From: Marinimicrobium sp050113635 | Lineage (GTDB): Bacteria; Pseudomonadota; Gammaproteobacteria; Pseudomonadales; Cellvibrionaceae | Reading direction: 5' to 3' | DNA length: 64,000 bases | NCBI RefSeq assembly: GCF_050113635.1 | Contig: NZ_JBNJLT010000007.1 | Span: 62,001 to 126,000, forward strand | Shown: in pieces, positions 8,757-18,276 of the stretch | Layout of the letters: the number at the start of each line of letters is the position of its first letter | How positions within the stretch are numbered: position 1 is the first letter of the stretch | Notes under the pieces: model-generated | What the model saw: only the letters and a program-made list of their open reading frames with translations | What the model was told of the DNA's origin: nothing | Database searches by the model: none | Made by a program: the position numbers and the translations under genes

Positions 8757-11700
8757 ATGACTATGAGCACACAATTCGTTCACCTGCGCGTCCACACGGA
8801 ATACTCTCTCTCGGACAGTCTTGTTCGAATCAAGCCTCTGGTCAAGAGAACGGTCGAGCTGGGCATGCCCGCCGTTGCCGTCACTGACCAAACCAATTTC
8901 TATGGGCTAATCAAATACTACAAAGCCGCCCAGGGTGCCGGACTCAAGCCCATCGCGGGCAGTGATTTTCTGGTGGCGAACAGCGACCCCGAGGGCAAGC
9001 CCACGTTACTGACCCTGTTGGCGATGAACAACAAGGGCTATAAAAATATTATTGAACTGATTTCTCGCGCCTGGCGCCAAGGCCAGCAACAGGGAGTGGC
9101 GTATCTGCAGCGTGAGTGGGTGAGTGAACTGAGCGAGGGCATCATTGCGCTCTCTGGCGGTAAATTCGGTGATGTTGGTGTGGCACTGGTGGCGGGCCGG
9201 AATGCACTGGCACGTGAACTGCTCGATGGCTGGATGGCGGATTTCCCCAATCGCTTCTATTTGGAATTGCAGCGCACCGGCCGGGAAAATGACGAAGACT
9301 ATCTGCATGCGGCGGTTGATCTGGCCTCCGCCGCGCAGTGCCCGGTGGTGGCCACCAATGATGTGCGCTTTCTGACGCAGGATGAATTCGAAGCCCACGA
9401 GGCACGGGTGTGTATTGGTGAAGGCCGCACGTTGGACGATCCCCGTCGCGAACGTCGCTACAGCGATCAACAATACCTGCGCTCGCCCGCCGAGATGGCC
9501 GAACTGTTCAATGATATTCCCGAGGCGTTACAGAACTCGGTGGAGATTGCCAAGCGCTGCAATTTGGAAATCGAACTGGGTAAATATTATCTCCCGGAAT
9601 ACCCGATTCCTGATGGTATGACGGAGAACGAATTTTTCGCCAAAATTTCCTATGAAGGGTTGTACAAACGCCTGGCAAAAATTCTGGACGCCGAGGCGCC
9701 GGATTACGAAGCGCATAAGAAACGCTATGAAGAGCGCCTGCAATTTGAGCTGGACATCATCATTCAGATGGGGTTTCCCGGCTACTTCCTGATTGTTATG
9801 GACTTTATTCAGTGGGCCAAGGATCACGATATTCCGGTGGGACCGGGCCGGGGTTCCGGTGCCGGCTCACTGGTGGCGTATTCACTGCAAATTACCGATC
9901 TTGACCCACTGCAGTACGATTTGCTGTTCGAGCGGTTCCTGAACCCGGAACGGGTGTCTATGCCCGACTTTGATGTCGACTTCTGCATGGATAATCGCGA
10001 TCAGGTTATCAGCTATGTGGCGGAAAACTACGGTCGCGATGCGGTGAGCCAGATTATCACCTTCGGCACCATGGCCGCCAAAGCGGTGGTGCGGGATGTG
10101 GCGAGGGTACAGGGCAAGTCCTACGGGCTGGCAGACAAGCTTTCCAAGATGATTCCTCCCACGCCGGGCATGACACTGGAAGTGGCACTGGAGCAAGAGG
10201 AAGTGCTGCGTGAATTTCTGGAAGTCGATGAAGAAGCGCAGGAAATCTGGGAAATGGCCCGTCAGCTCGAAGGCCTTGCCCGGAACGTCGGCAAACACGC
10301 CGGGGGGGTTGTGATTGCCCCGACCAAACTGACGGACTTCGCGCCGCTGTATTGCGACGAGACCGGGGGTGGGCTGGTTACCCAGTACGATAAAAATGAT
10401 GTGGAAGACGCCGGTCTGGTGAAGTTCGACTTCCTCGGGCTGAGGACGTTGACCATCATCGACTGGGCCAAGGCAATGATCGATCAGCAGCGGCAGAAAA
10501 CCGGCGAGCCGCCACTGGATATTACTGCCATTCCGCTGGATGATAAACCGACGTTCGATATGCTCAAACGTGCGGAAACGACGGCGGTGTTCCAGCTCGA
10601 ATCCCGCGGGATGAAAGACCTGATTAAACGCATGGTGCCCGAGAGCCTGGAAGAGTTGATCGCGCTGGTAGCGCTGTTTCGCCCCGGCCCTTTGGACTCG
10701 GGCATGGTGGATGACTTTATCAACCGTAAGCACGGCCGCGCCAAGGTGGCGTACCCGGATGCGCAATATCAGCACGAGCGGTTGGAGCCAATTCTAAAGC
10801 CCACCTATGGCGTGATTGTGTACCAGGAACAGGTCATGCAGATTGCCCAGGAGCTGGCCGGTTACAGTCTCGGTGGCGCCGATCTCTTGCGCCGCGCCAT
10901 GGGTAAGAAAAAACCCGAGGAAATGGCCAAACAGCGGGAAGTTTTTGAATCCGGGGCCAAAGAGCAGGGCATTGATCCCGATCTGGCAATGAAAATCTTT
11001 GACCTGGTGGAAAAGTTTGCCGGTTATGGTTTCAACAAGTCGCACTCCGCGGCCTATGCGTTGGTGTCATACCAGACCGCCTGGCTGAAGGCACACTATC
11101 CGGCGCACTTTATGGCGGCCACCATGTCGTCGGACATGGATAAAACCGATAAAGTCGTGACATTCATCGAAGAGTGTCGCCAGATGAAGTTGCAACTGTT
11201 GCCACCGGATGTGAATACGGGTGAGTTTCAGTTCAGTGTGGACGGCGATAACAACATCATTTACGGGTTGGGAGCGATCAAGGGACTAGGCGAAGGCCCG
11301 GTAGAGAGCATTATCGAGGCCCGCAAAGAGGGGCCGTTCAAGGATCTATTCGATTTTTGCGCCCGTGTCGATCCACGCAAAGTGAACAAGCGCGCTCTGG
11401 AAGCTCTGATACGTTCAGGTGCTGCGGATCGGCTGGGCCCGGGGGTAGACATTGATTACGACCGTGCCGTAATGTTTGCCGCGATTAACGAAGCCGTCAA
11501 GACCGCCGAGCAAAAAGCCGCGAACCAAAGCGCCGGCATGGTGGATCTGTTTGGCGACGTAATCCCCGGGGGTGATCCCGAAGGTGACTCTTACGGTGAG
11601 TTCCACAAAGTGCGCAGCTGGAGTATGAAAGAGCGTCTGCACGCTGAAAAAGAAACACTGGGCCTCTACCTGACGGGCCACCCGATTGATGAGTATGAGC

Positions 11701-12263
11701 ATGAACTGAATCATCTGGTCAGCTCGCGAATTGCCGATCTTAAACCGCAGAAAGAGTCCCAGACCGTGGCGGGGCTGGTGGTGGCGATGCGGGTGATGAA
11801 GACCAAGCGAGGCGACAGCATGGCGTTTGTCACGCTGGATGATCGCACCGGTCGGATTGAGGTGGCCGTGTTCAGCGATGCCTTCGCCGAAGCGCGTGAC
11901 CTGCTGCTGAAAGACAGCCTGCTGGTCATAACCGGACAGGTCAGCCACGACGATTACAGCGGTATGCTGAAAATGCGAGCGGATAATCTGCGGTTGCTCT
12001 CGGATGTGCGGCAGGATCGTGCCCGGGAACTGTGTCTGTCCGTGGCGTCGGATGAGCTGTCGGCCCACTTTTCCCGACAATTGGGGGAGTTGCTGGATCC
12101 CTACCGCGAAGGGCGTTGCCCGATTGTGATCGAGTATCGACGACCCGACGCCTGCGGTCAGGTTCGCCTGGGTCAGTCCTGGCAGGTGCGCCCTGAAGAT
12201 GACCTGCTCCAGCGCCTGCGTGACACCTACGGTGTCGACAGTGTCCGCCTGGTTTATTCTTGA
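8757..12263 (+). CDS. dnaE: DNA polymerase III subunit alpha
   Basis: Catalytic subunit of the replicative polymerase. It has 1168 residues, the normal length. Domains in order: PHP domain (HLRVHTEYSLSDS at the N-terminus, to about 280), palm/fingers with the metal-binding aspartates in MPDFDVDFCMDNRD, thumb, beta-clamp and helix-hairpin-helix region, and an OB fold (around 1000-1080, VAGLVVAMRVMKTKRGD). A second in-frame ATG at 8763 could also serve as start. It is followed by a 150-base gap to accA. Confidence 0.97.
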   Translation: MTMSTQFVHLRVHTEYSLSDSLVRIKPLVKRTVELGMPAVAVTDQTNFYGLIKYYKAAQGAGLKPIAGSDFLVANSDPEGKPTLLTLLAMNNKGYKNIIELISRAWRQGQQQGVAYLQREWVSELSEGIIALSGGKFGDVGVALVAGRNALARELLDGWMADFPNRFYLELQRTGRENDEDYLHAAVDLASAAQCPVVATNDVRFLTQDEFEAHEARVCIGEGRTLDDPRRERRYSDQQYLRSPAEMAELFNDIPEALQNSVEIAKRCNLEIELGKYYLPEYPIPDGMTENEFFAKISYEGLYKRLAKILDAEAPDYEAHKKRYEERLQFELDIIIQMGFPGYFLIVMDFIQWAKDHDIPVGPGRGSGAGSLVAYSLQITDLDPLQYDLLFERFLNPERVSMPDFDVDFCMDNRDQVISYVAENYGRDAVSQIITFGTMAAKAVVRDVARVQGKSYGLADKLSKMIPPTPGMTLEVALEQEEVLREFLEVDEEAQEIWEMARQLEGLARNVGKHAGGVVIAPTKLTDFAPLYCDETGGGLVTQYDKNDVEDAGLVKFDFLGLRTLTIIDWAKAMIDQQRQKTGEPPLDITAIPLDDKPTFDMLKRAETTAVFQLESRGMKDLIKRMVPESLEELIALVALFRPGPLDSGMVDDFINRKHGRAKVAYPDAQYQHERLEPILKPTYGVIVYQEQVMQIAQELAGYSLGGADLLRRAMGKKKPEEMAKQREVFESGAKEQGIDPDLAMKIFDLVEKFAGYGFNKSHSAAYALVSYQTAWLKAHYPAHFMAATMSSDMDKTDKVVTFIEECRQMKLQLLPPDVNTGEFQFSVDGDNNIIYGLGAIKGLGEGPVESIIEARKEGPFKDLFDFCARVDPRKVNKRALEALIRSGAADRLGPGVDIDYDRAVMFAAINEAVKTAEQKAANQSAGMVDLFGDVIPGGDPEGDSYGEFHKVRSWSMKERLHAEKETLGLYLTGHPIDEYEHELNHLVSSRIADLKPQKESQTVAGLVVAMRVMKTKRGDSMAFVTLDDRTGRIEVAVFSDAFAEARDLLLKDSLLVITGQVSHDDYSGMLKMRADNLRLLSDVRQDRARELCLSVASDELSAHFSRQLGELLDPYREGRCPIVIEYRRPDACGQVRLGQSWQVRPEDDLLQRLRDTYGVDSVRLVYS

Positions 12264-12413
12264 ACAACGTCGCCCTTGTGCCGGGTTCACGTCGGCCCAT
12301 CAGATGACTATGTGACCCTAGAGGTCGACTAATGGGGCGCTTTCGCGTATCTTAGGCGCCCTTCAATACGTGTTTACTGTCAGTAAAACGACACTGAGCC
12401 TGAAAAGCCGACT

Positions 12414-13364
12414 ATGAACCTGAACTATCTGGAATTTGAACAGCCCATCGCCGAACTCGAAGGAAAAATCGAGGAACTTCAGCTGGTGGGTAGTGATAAC
12501 GACCTCAATATTGCCGAGGAAATCGCCAAACTTCGGGAAAAAAGCACTAAGCTGACCGAAAGTATCTATGCGCAGCTCACACCCTGGCAGGTGGTGCAGG
12601 TAGCGCGTCACCCGCACCGTCCCTACACCTCGGACTATATCAAACGTCTTTTTACCGACTGGGATGAACTGCACGGCGACCGCCACTTTGGCGATGACCA
12701 CGCCATTATCGGTGGTGTGGCCCGCCTGGGCGACAAGCCGGTGATGGTGATCGGCGAGGAGAAAGGTCGGAGCGTCAATGACAAAGTGTATCGCAATTTT
12801 GGCATGCCGCGCCCTGAGGGTTACCGCAAGGCCCTGCGCCTGATGGAAATGGCCGAGCGCTTCAAGCTACCGGTACTGACACTGATTGATACCCCCGGAG
12901 CCTATCCCGGCATCGATTCCGAGGAGCGCGGCATCAGTGAATCCATTGCCCAGAATCTGGCGGTGATGTCGCGGTTGCGCACTCCCATTATCTGCACCGT
13001 CATTGGCGAGGGCTCGTCCGGCGGTGCTCTGGCCATCGGGGTAGGGGATCAGCTGAATATGCTGCAGTATTCCACCTATTTCGTGATTTCCCCGGAAGGT
13101 TGCGCCAATATTATCTGGAAAACCGTGGCCAAGGCACCACAGGCCGCGGAAGCCATGGGGGTTACCTCCACCGTACTGGAAGAGCTGGGTATTGTGGACG
13201 AAACGATTCCCGAGCCACTGGGTGGTGCTCACCGCGATATGGACGGTATGGCGAGCAAGCTTAAAGAGCGTCTGGCGGCGCAATTGGACCGCCTTGAGGG
13301 GGAGCCCATCGATACATTGCTCGAGCGTCGTTACGAGCGTTTGATGAGCTATGGCAATCCCTGA
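12414..13364 (+). CDS. accA: Acetyl-CoA carboxylase carboxyltransferase subunit alpha
   Basis: Transfers the carboxyl group from biotin to acetyl-CoA together with AccD, the committed step of fatty acid synthesis. It has 316 residues. An N-terminal helical segment (MNLNYLEFEQPIAELEGKI) is followed by the crotonase-like carboxyltransferase fold with IDTPGAYPGIDSEERG and GEGSSGGALAIGVGD, which form the oxyanion and CoA pocket. It is the last gene of the rightward block and is followed by a strong terminator shared with katA. Confidence 0.97.
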   Translation: MNLNYLEFEQPIAELEGKIEELQLVGSDNDLNIAEEIAKLREKSTKLTESIYAQLTPWQVVQVARHPHRPYTSDYIKRLFTDWDELHGDRHFGDDHAIIGGVARLGDKPVMVIGEEKGRSVNDKVYRNFGMPRPEGYRKALRLMEMAERFKLPVLTLIDTPGAYPGIDSEERGISESIAQNLAVMSRLRTPIICTVIGEGSSGGALAIGVGDQLNMLQYSTYFVISPEGCANIIWKTVAKAPQAAEAMGVTSTVLEELGIVDETIPEPLGGAHRDMDGMASKLKERLAAQLDRLEGEPIDTLLERRYERLMSYGNP

Positions 13365-13387
13365 TCGCTGACGCGTCAATGGCTCCA

Positions 13388-13424
13388 TAAAAAAACCCCG
13401 CTTCCAAACGAGCGGGGTTTTTTT
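13388..13424. terminator. Bidirectional intrinsic terminator between accA and katA
   Basis: An A run, then CCCCGCT and AGCGGGG separated by a short loop, then a run of seven T. The A run on one side and T run on the other let the same hairpin end transcription from accA on the plus strand and katA on the minus strand. Confidence 0.9.
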
Positions 13425-13464
13425 ATGGGCCCCATCCATGGGCTCATCCGCACGATGGTCCGGC

Positions 13465-14910
13465 TTACTGTTTCAGGGCGGCCCGCACCCCGGCGGCGTA
13501 CTCGGGGTGTACTTGCTCGAAATGTCCAAGCTGGCGTTCGATGATAAAGTCCGGTACGCCCTGCATGGCACCGGCGATGTTGTTGAACAACCGCTGCCGT
13601 TGCCCTTCGTCAAACAGCTCGAACAGGGCGCGTGGCTGGCTGTAGTCATCATTGCCTTCGCGATGATTGTAACGGTCAGCGTCGCCGCTGATCTTCAGGG
13701 GCGGCTCCAGAACATCGGGTTTTTCCACCGGCCCATTGAACGAGTTTGGTTCGTAATACGCATCCGGATTGGGATGGTTGGGCATGAAGTTCATTTGCCC
13801 ATCTTTGTGATAGGTGTGAACCGGACACTTGGGGGTATTGACCGGCAGGGCCTCATAATGCGTGCCCAACCGGTGGCGGTGAGCATCGGCGTAGGAAAAT
13901 ATCCGGGCCTGTAACATTTTGTCCGGTGAGAAACCGATGCCTGGCACGATGTTGGACGGTGAGAAAGCCGCCTGCTCAATCTCAGCGAAGTAATTGTCGG
14001 GGTTGCGGTTCAGCTCCAGAACGCCGACGTCGATCAACGGGTAGTCGCCGTGCGGCCACACCTTGGTTAAATCGAACGGGTTGTAGGCGGTCTTCTCGGC
14101 GTCTTTCTCGGGCATTATCTGCACACACATGCGCCATTTCGGGTACTCGCCTTTCTCCAGAGCACCGAACAGATCCTCTTGCGTCGACTCCCGGGTTTGT
14201 CCCACGACTTTTTCCGCTTCCTCGTTGGTCCAGTGTCGATGGCCCTGCACGGTTTTGAAGTGGAATTTGACCCAGAAGCGCTCATTGTCGCTATTGATAA
14301 AACTGAAGGTGTGACTGCCGTAGCCATTCATGTGTCGAACATCGGTGGGTAAACCGCGATCGGACATCAATATGGTGACCTGGTGTATGGACTCGGGAGA
14401 CAGTGACCAGAAGTCCCACATGGCAGTGGGAGAGCGCAGATTGGTTTTCGGGTGGCGCTTTTGAGTGTGGATGAAGTCGGGAAACTTGTAGGGATCACGC
14501 ACAAAAAATACCGGGGTGTTGTTGCCCACCAGATCCCAGTTACCTTCTTCGGTATAGAACTTGAGCGCGAAGCCGCGAACATCACGTTCGGCATCCGCTG
14601 CACCCTGCTCACCGGCGACGGTGGAAAAACGAGCCAGCATCGGCGTCTGCTTGCCGACTTCGCCAAACAGTTTCGCTTTGGTGTACTTGGAAATATCGTT
14701 GGTAATGGTGAGAGTACCGTAGGCACCCCAGCCTTTGGCGTGTACCGTGCGTTCCGGAATACGTTCGCGGTTTTGGTGCGCCAGCTTCTCAATGAGCTGA
14801 TAATCTTGAACCAAAAGTGGCCCTTTTGGCCCAGCGGTCAGACTGTTTTGGTTGTCGCCAACGGGTGCGCCTGCCGAGGTCGTCAATACGGGCTTCTTTT
14901 TGTCGGTCAT
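13465..14910 (-). CDS. katA: Heme catalase (small-subunit, clade 3 type)
   Basis: Dismutates hydrogen peroxide to water and oxygen. It has 481 residues, the length of small-subunit catalases with no C-terminal flavodoxin-like domain. The essential histidine is in ERTVHAKGWGAYG, the distal asparagine in GNNTPVFFVRD, and the proximal heme tyrosine in RIFSYADAHRHRLG. No signal peptide is seen, so it is cytoplasmic. The ribosome site GGGAGA lies seven bases before the ATG. It is convergent with accA. An OxyR site was looked for in the upstream AT-rich 150 bases but none is convincing. Confidence 0.96.
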   Translation of the reverse strand: MTDKKKPVLTTSAGAPVGDNQNSLTAGPKGPLLVQDYQLIEKLAHQNRERIPERTVHAKGWGAYGTLTITNDISKYTKAKLFGEVGKQTPMLARFSTVAGEQGAADAERDVRGFALKFYTEEGNWDLVGNNTPVFFVRDPYKFPDFIHTQKRHPKTNLRSPTAMWDFWSLSPESIHQVTILMSDRGLPTDVRHMNGYGSHTFSFINSDNERFWVKFHFKTVQGHRHWTNEEAEKVVGQTRESTQEDLFGALEKGEYPKWRMCVQIMPEKDAEKTAYNPFDLTKVWPHGDYPLIDVGVLELNRNPDNYFAEIEQAAFSPSNIVPGIGFSPDKMLQARIFSYADAHRHRLGTHYEALPVNTPKCPVHTYHKDGQMNFMPNHPNPDAYYEPNSFNGPVEKPDVLEPPLKISGDADRYNHREGNDDYSQPRALFELFDEGQRQRLFNNIAGAMQGVPDFIIERQLGHFEQVHPEYAAGVRAALKQ

Positions 14911-15096
14911 GGTGTTCTCCCTTTGCTTATCTGGTTGCTTGAGCGAAGTCTACGTTGTATGCGTCACTAAGGATTACCTTGATAAGACTAGACGGGTGGG
15001 GGCAAAGTGGCCAATTGGGACTTTTTATCGTTTTTATAGGTTTACACGGTCTTAATAAGTGCTGGCTATGAATGCCAGGTCCCTGGCGCGTGATGA

Positions 15097-15636
15097 TCAG
15101 CGATTGCTTAACAGTCGATCATACTTGGTGCTGAGCAGGTCATAAAACTTTTCTCTGGCGCGGGCAATGTCCTTTTTCAGGGCGGCGATTTGCTCCAGAC
15201 TGATATCCGCGCGACCCACATACACCTGTTTGCGAAAGAGGGCGATGTGGCTGCCATATAGGCGCAGACTCCGTTCCAGATTTTTTTCCCCCAGCATTAA
15301 TAGTTTGGCTTCGGCGTCGGCGAGCCCTTTAAATTCGTTGACTAAATCGGCACTGATCGTGTCCAGCTCATTTTTTCGTTCGGCGGGCCAGCGCTCGCCA
15401 AATTGAACGGACTCGGAAGCCAGTGACGAATATTTGGCGAACGTGTGCGTCACTTGGCCCACCTGGCTGGAAATAGCTTCGAGGTGAGTTAATTTGCGGT
15501 TTTCACGGGGCGAGCGGCTGCCGACTACCGCGTTGCGGCGCATCACCCACCACCCGGCGACCCAGGCGATACAGGCGCCTAGAGCGACCTTGAGAGCGGT
15601 GTCCAGCAGCTCGATGTAAATGCCGGTATCCAACAT
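15097..15636 (-). CDS. Hypothetical protein with one N-terminal membrane helix
   Basis: I do not recognise a family. The 179 residues begin with a single membrane helix (about 12-33, LKVALGACIAWVAGWWVM) followed by a positively charged stretch (MRRN...RSPREN). The remainder is a soluble, mostly helical domain (residues 45-175) rich in alternating charged and hydrophobic residues. By the positive-inside rule the helical domain should be cytoplasmic. It is flanked by katA and yciH in the same direction, 186 and 146 bases away, so it is probably its own transcription unit. A link to peroxide defence is possible only by position. Confidence 0.7.
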   Translation of the reverse strand: MLDTGIYIELLDTALKVALGACIAWVAGWWVMRRNAVVGSRSPRENRKLTHLEAISSQVGQVTHTFAKYSSLASESVQFGERWPAERKNELDTISADLVNEFKGLADAEAKLLMLGEKNLERSLRLYGSHIALFRKQVYVGRADISLEQIAALKKDIARAREKFYDLLSTKYDRLLSNR

Positions 15637-15782
15637 GGGTTCCTCAATGACGTAAACTTGACGTTGGCGGGCCAGTGCTCGCCCTTAACGCCTGCTCTTG
15701 CAAGAGTTGAGCCATTTGCATGACCTGGGTTATCCGAGAGACGGGCGCCACCGTCGTCTCCATTCCGCGTCAGGATCGGTGG

Positions 15783-16109
15783 TTAACCGCCAGCGATTTT
15801 TACAATGAACCCTCGCTTCTCCAGCTCGGGCTTAAGTTTGTCGCGCTGGTCGCCCTGGATGGTGATGACGCCGTCTTTCAGGGCTCCCCCTACGCCACAT
15901 AACTGCTTTAACGTTTTGGCCAGTGATTTAAGGGCGTCATCCTCGAGCGGTACACCTGTTATCAGCGTTACCGCCTTGCCGCCCCGGCCCTTGGTCTCAC
16001 GGTGTAGGCGGACGATGCCATCTCCTGATGGACGCGGCGTGGAGGCGGGTTCTTGAGGTTTGATGCGACCGGTCTCTGTTGAATAAACCAGGCGACTGTT
16101 TTTGCTCAT
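15783..16109 (-). CDS. yciH: SUI1/YciH-family translation factor
   Basis: Bacterial homologue of eukaryotic initiation factor eIF1, thought to affect start-site fidelity. It has 108 residues from ATG 16109, chosen because GGAGGAG lies about seven bases upstream; the frame is open further upstream without a ribosome site. The SUI1 fold is clear: a basic loop around KGRGGKAVTLITGVPL and the C-terminal GVGGALKDGVITIQGDQRDK block. An N-terminal tail of about 35 residues is low in complexity. Confidence 0.92.
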   Translation of the reverse strand: MSKNSRLVYSTETGRIKPQEPASTPRPSGDGIVRLHRETKGRGGKAVTLITGVPLEDDALKSLAKTLKQLCGVGGALKDGVITIQGDQRDKLKPELEKRGFIVKIAGG

Positions 16110-16309
16110 GGCGGTTTGCTCCTCCTTTCCCCCGGTGTTGTCTGGCCGGAGATGATCGACAGGCAATGCGTCAAAGTCGGCATGATACCAAGCCTTGGTG
16201 ATAGAATCCGCTGCATTGATCAGAAGGTGAATTGCGCATAGCGTCGCAAGATTGAATAGCGCCGCGATGCTGACGGTTCAAAAATCAGCCCTGAGGAGAT
16301 GATGCTGCT

Positions 16310-16717
16310 GTGAAACAAGCCTTGAGGGAATTCAGAGACGATACGTTTTACCGGCGATTTGCGCTCACACTCATTCCGTTAGGGATGCCCCTGCTGCTGG
16401 CAGGCTGTGGTGAGAGTGCCCGCCAGGCCGGTGAGGAACAGCAAATCGCCGCCTCGCCTGAAGAGCGGCGTATTGAACAGGGCCGCCAGCAGGCTCGTAT
16501 GTGCATTGGGTGCCACGGGCCGGAGGGGCGCTCACGAGTAGAGTCCTATCCGTCGCTCGCCGGGCTGGATCGTTCATACCTTGCCGAGCAACTGCACGCG
16601 TTTCGCAGTGGCGAACGGGATAACCCCATGATGTCCTCTATTGCGCGAAACCTTGATGACGAGGCGATTGCCGTTCTCAGTGCTTACTTTGCGACTCGTG
16701 AGGCCGGCAATGAGTGA
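16310..16717 (+). CDS. Cytochrome c lipoprotein (class I, single heme)
   Basis: A 135-residue protein with a GTG start and a lipoprotein signal: hydrophobic segment ending in LLAGC with the modified cysteine at 33. One heme motif, CIGCH, follows, with a methionine (MMSS region) as the likely sixth ligand. The C-terminal half matches small c553/c4-like electron carriers. It is expected to be anchored to a membrane facing the periplasm. GAGGAG lies about 12 bases upstream of the GTG, a rather long spacing, so the exact start is not certain. The last eight bases overlap the start of the serine hydrolase gene, so the pair is cotranscribed. Confidence 0.85.
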   Translation: MKQALREFRDDTFYRRFALTLIPLGMPLLLAGCGESARQAGEEQQIAASPEERRIEQGRQQARMCIGCHGPEGRSRVESYPSLAGLDRSYLAEQLHAFRSGERDNPMMSSIARNLDDEAIAVLSAYFATREAGNE

Positions 16718-17888
16718 AGTAAAGGGCCATTGGAAAGCTCGTTGGGAGCCCGTCGTCGAGTCGTTCCGACAGAACATACGAGAAGCGGGAGAAGAGGCGG
16801 CGGCGCTGACGGTGTATCGCGCTGGCAAGCCTGTGATCCGCCTGTGGGCCGGGGAGTCGACGCCCGGTACACCCTGGCAGGAGAATACCCGCGTCAATCT
16901 GTTTTCTGCCAGCAAGGGCGTCGTGGCCCTGGCGGTATTGCAGCTGGTGGAGGCCGGTCATCTGTCTCTGGATCAGCCCGTGTCCGATCTATGGCCGGCA
17001 TTCGCTCAGGCCGGCAAGCAGGACATTACGGTGCGCATGCTACTTAGTCACCGTTCCGGACTGTCCGCGTTGCAAGAGCGTGCGCCGGAAGCGGCCATTT
17101 TTGACTGGAATGACATGACGGCTCGTGTCGAAGCCGCACGGCCCTGGTGGACTCCGGATTCAGCCCAGGGCTACTCGCCTTTTCTGTTTGGCTGGGCGCT
17201 GGGTGAAGTGGTGCGACGGGCCGCTGGCGTGGAGCGATTTTCAGACTGGGTTGAGACGAGTATCGCCAGGCCATTGGGTCTGGGCCTTACTTTTGGTGCT
17301 GCGGGAGACGCGCCCGTGGCGGACTCTCGACCATTAAAACGTGGGCTGGGGCTACCCAGTAACGGCGCCGACAGTCAGTCGCTGGGCAAAATCATGAAAG
17401 CGGATCCTCGTGGTGTGACCAATCAGGCGTTCAGCAATCCGGTGTCGCTGCTGACGGCCAGCAACAGCGAGGCCTGGCGCGCCGCCGAGATTCCCGCTGC
17501 CAATGGTTATGCCAGTGCGACGGACCTGGCGGCCATTTATGGCGCACTGGCTAACGGTGGGCAGGCGGCGAATGCTCGGTTGCTGTCCGAGGACATGATT
17601 GCACTGTGCGCTCAGGAGCTAACCTTCGAGGATGATCGTGTCCTGGGTTTACCGCTTCGATTTGGTCACGGCTTCATGTTGTCCCAAAAGCGTGATGATT
17701 GTCGCTTTGGGCGCGGACGAGGTGCCTTCGGACACCCCGGCGCTGGAGGTTGTCTGGGCTTTGCCGACCCCGATTACGGCATTGGTTTTGGCTATGTGAC
17801 CGGTCGTATGGGCCCGAGCCTGCTGATTGATTCCAGGCCTCAACGATTAATAGATGCGCTTTATACAGTGCTGGGAGATACCTTATGA
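16710..17888 (+). CDS. Serine beta-lactamase-like hydrolase (esterase class C type)
   Basis: A 392-residue protein of the beta-lactamase/EstB/LACTB-like family. The nucleophile motif SxxK is SASK at 66-69 in NLFSASKGV. The third motif corresponds to FGHPGAGGCLGFAD near the C-terminus, where esterases of this family carry HxGxGG-like sequences in place of KTG. No signal peptide is seen, so it should be cytoplasmic and more likely an esterase or peptidase than a drug-resistance enzyme. The ATG at 16710 is used because it sits inside the end of the cytochrome gene, and the longer frame only overlaps that gene. Its stop overlaps the slyX start (ATGA). Confidence 0.88.
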   Translation: MSEVKGHWKARWEPVVESFRQNIREAGEEAAALTVYRAGKPVIRLWAGESTPGTPWQENTRVNLFSASKGVVALAVLQLVEAGHLSLDQPVSDLWPAFAQAGKQDITVRMLLSHRSGLSALQERAPEAAIFDWNDMTARVEAARPWWTPDSAQGYSPFLFGWALGEVVRRAAGVERFSDWVETSIARPLGLGLTFGAAGDAPVADSRPLKRGLGLPSNGADSQSLGKIMKADPRGVTNQAFSNPVSLLTASNSEAWRAAEIPAANGYASATDLAAIYGALANGGQAANARLLSEDMIALCAQELTFEDDRVLGLPLRFGHGFMLSQKRDDCRFGRGRGAFGHPGAGGCLGFADPDYGIGFGYVTGRMGPSLLIDSRPQRLIDALYTVLGDTL

Positions 17889-18100
17889 CGAACGATCATG
17901 CGATTGAAGATCTGCAGTCGCGCCTGGCGTTTCAGGAGCAGACGTTAATGGAATTGAATGCCGTGGTGGCGAGCCAGGCGCTGCACATTGACCGGCTGGA
18001 ACAGCAGATCCGGGCTCTGGCGGGTACTTATCGGGATTTGCGGAATGAAATGGACTCGCCGCCAGCGGCACCGGCGTCAGAGAAGCCGCCGCATTACTGA
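17885..18100 (+). CDS. slyX: SlyX family protein
   Basis: A small coiled-coil protein of 71 residues and unknown function. The typical pattern is present: IEDLQSRLAFQEQTLMELN, then a second helix IDRLEQQIRALAGTYRDL and a proline-rich tail. Overlap of four bases with the preceding hydrolase gene suggests coupled translation as the third gene of the operon. Confidence 0.9.
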   Translation: MTNDHAIEDLQSRLAFQEQTLMELNAVVASQALHIDRLEQQIRALAGTYRDLRNEMDSPPAAPASEKPPHY

Positions 18101-18276
18101 TAACACTCGTAGTAACGCAAGCACCAGAGTATATAGCGGGAGCAGCGGAAGTGAAGGGACGTGTTGAGTGACGGAATATTGGCGTCAAAATTTACTCTTT
18201 TTTACAGTTTTTTCAGATTTATCGGCTAAACTTGGGTCATCCCATACTACAACGACAGGATTGGCCCCATCTAATC

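Noticed and set aside
12310..12335. Cloning-vector-like CTAGAGGTCGAC between dnaE and accA
   Set aside because: Similar to but not the same as a pUC polylinker; the flanks are natural intergenic sequence, so it is coincidental.
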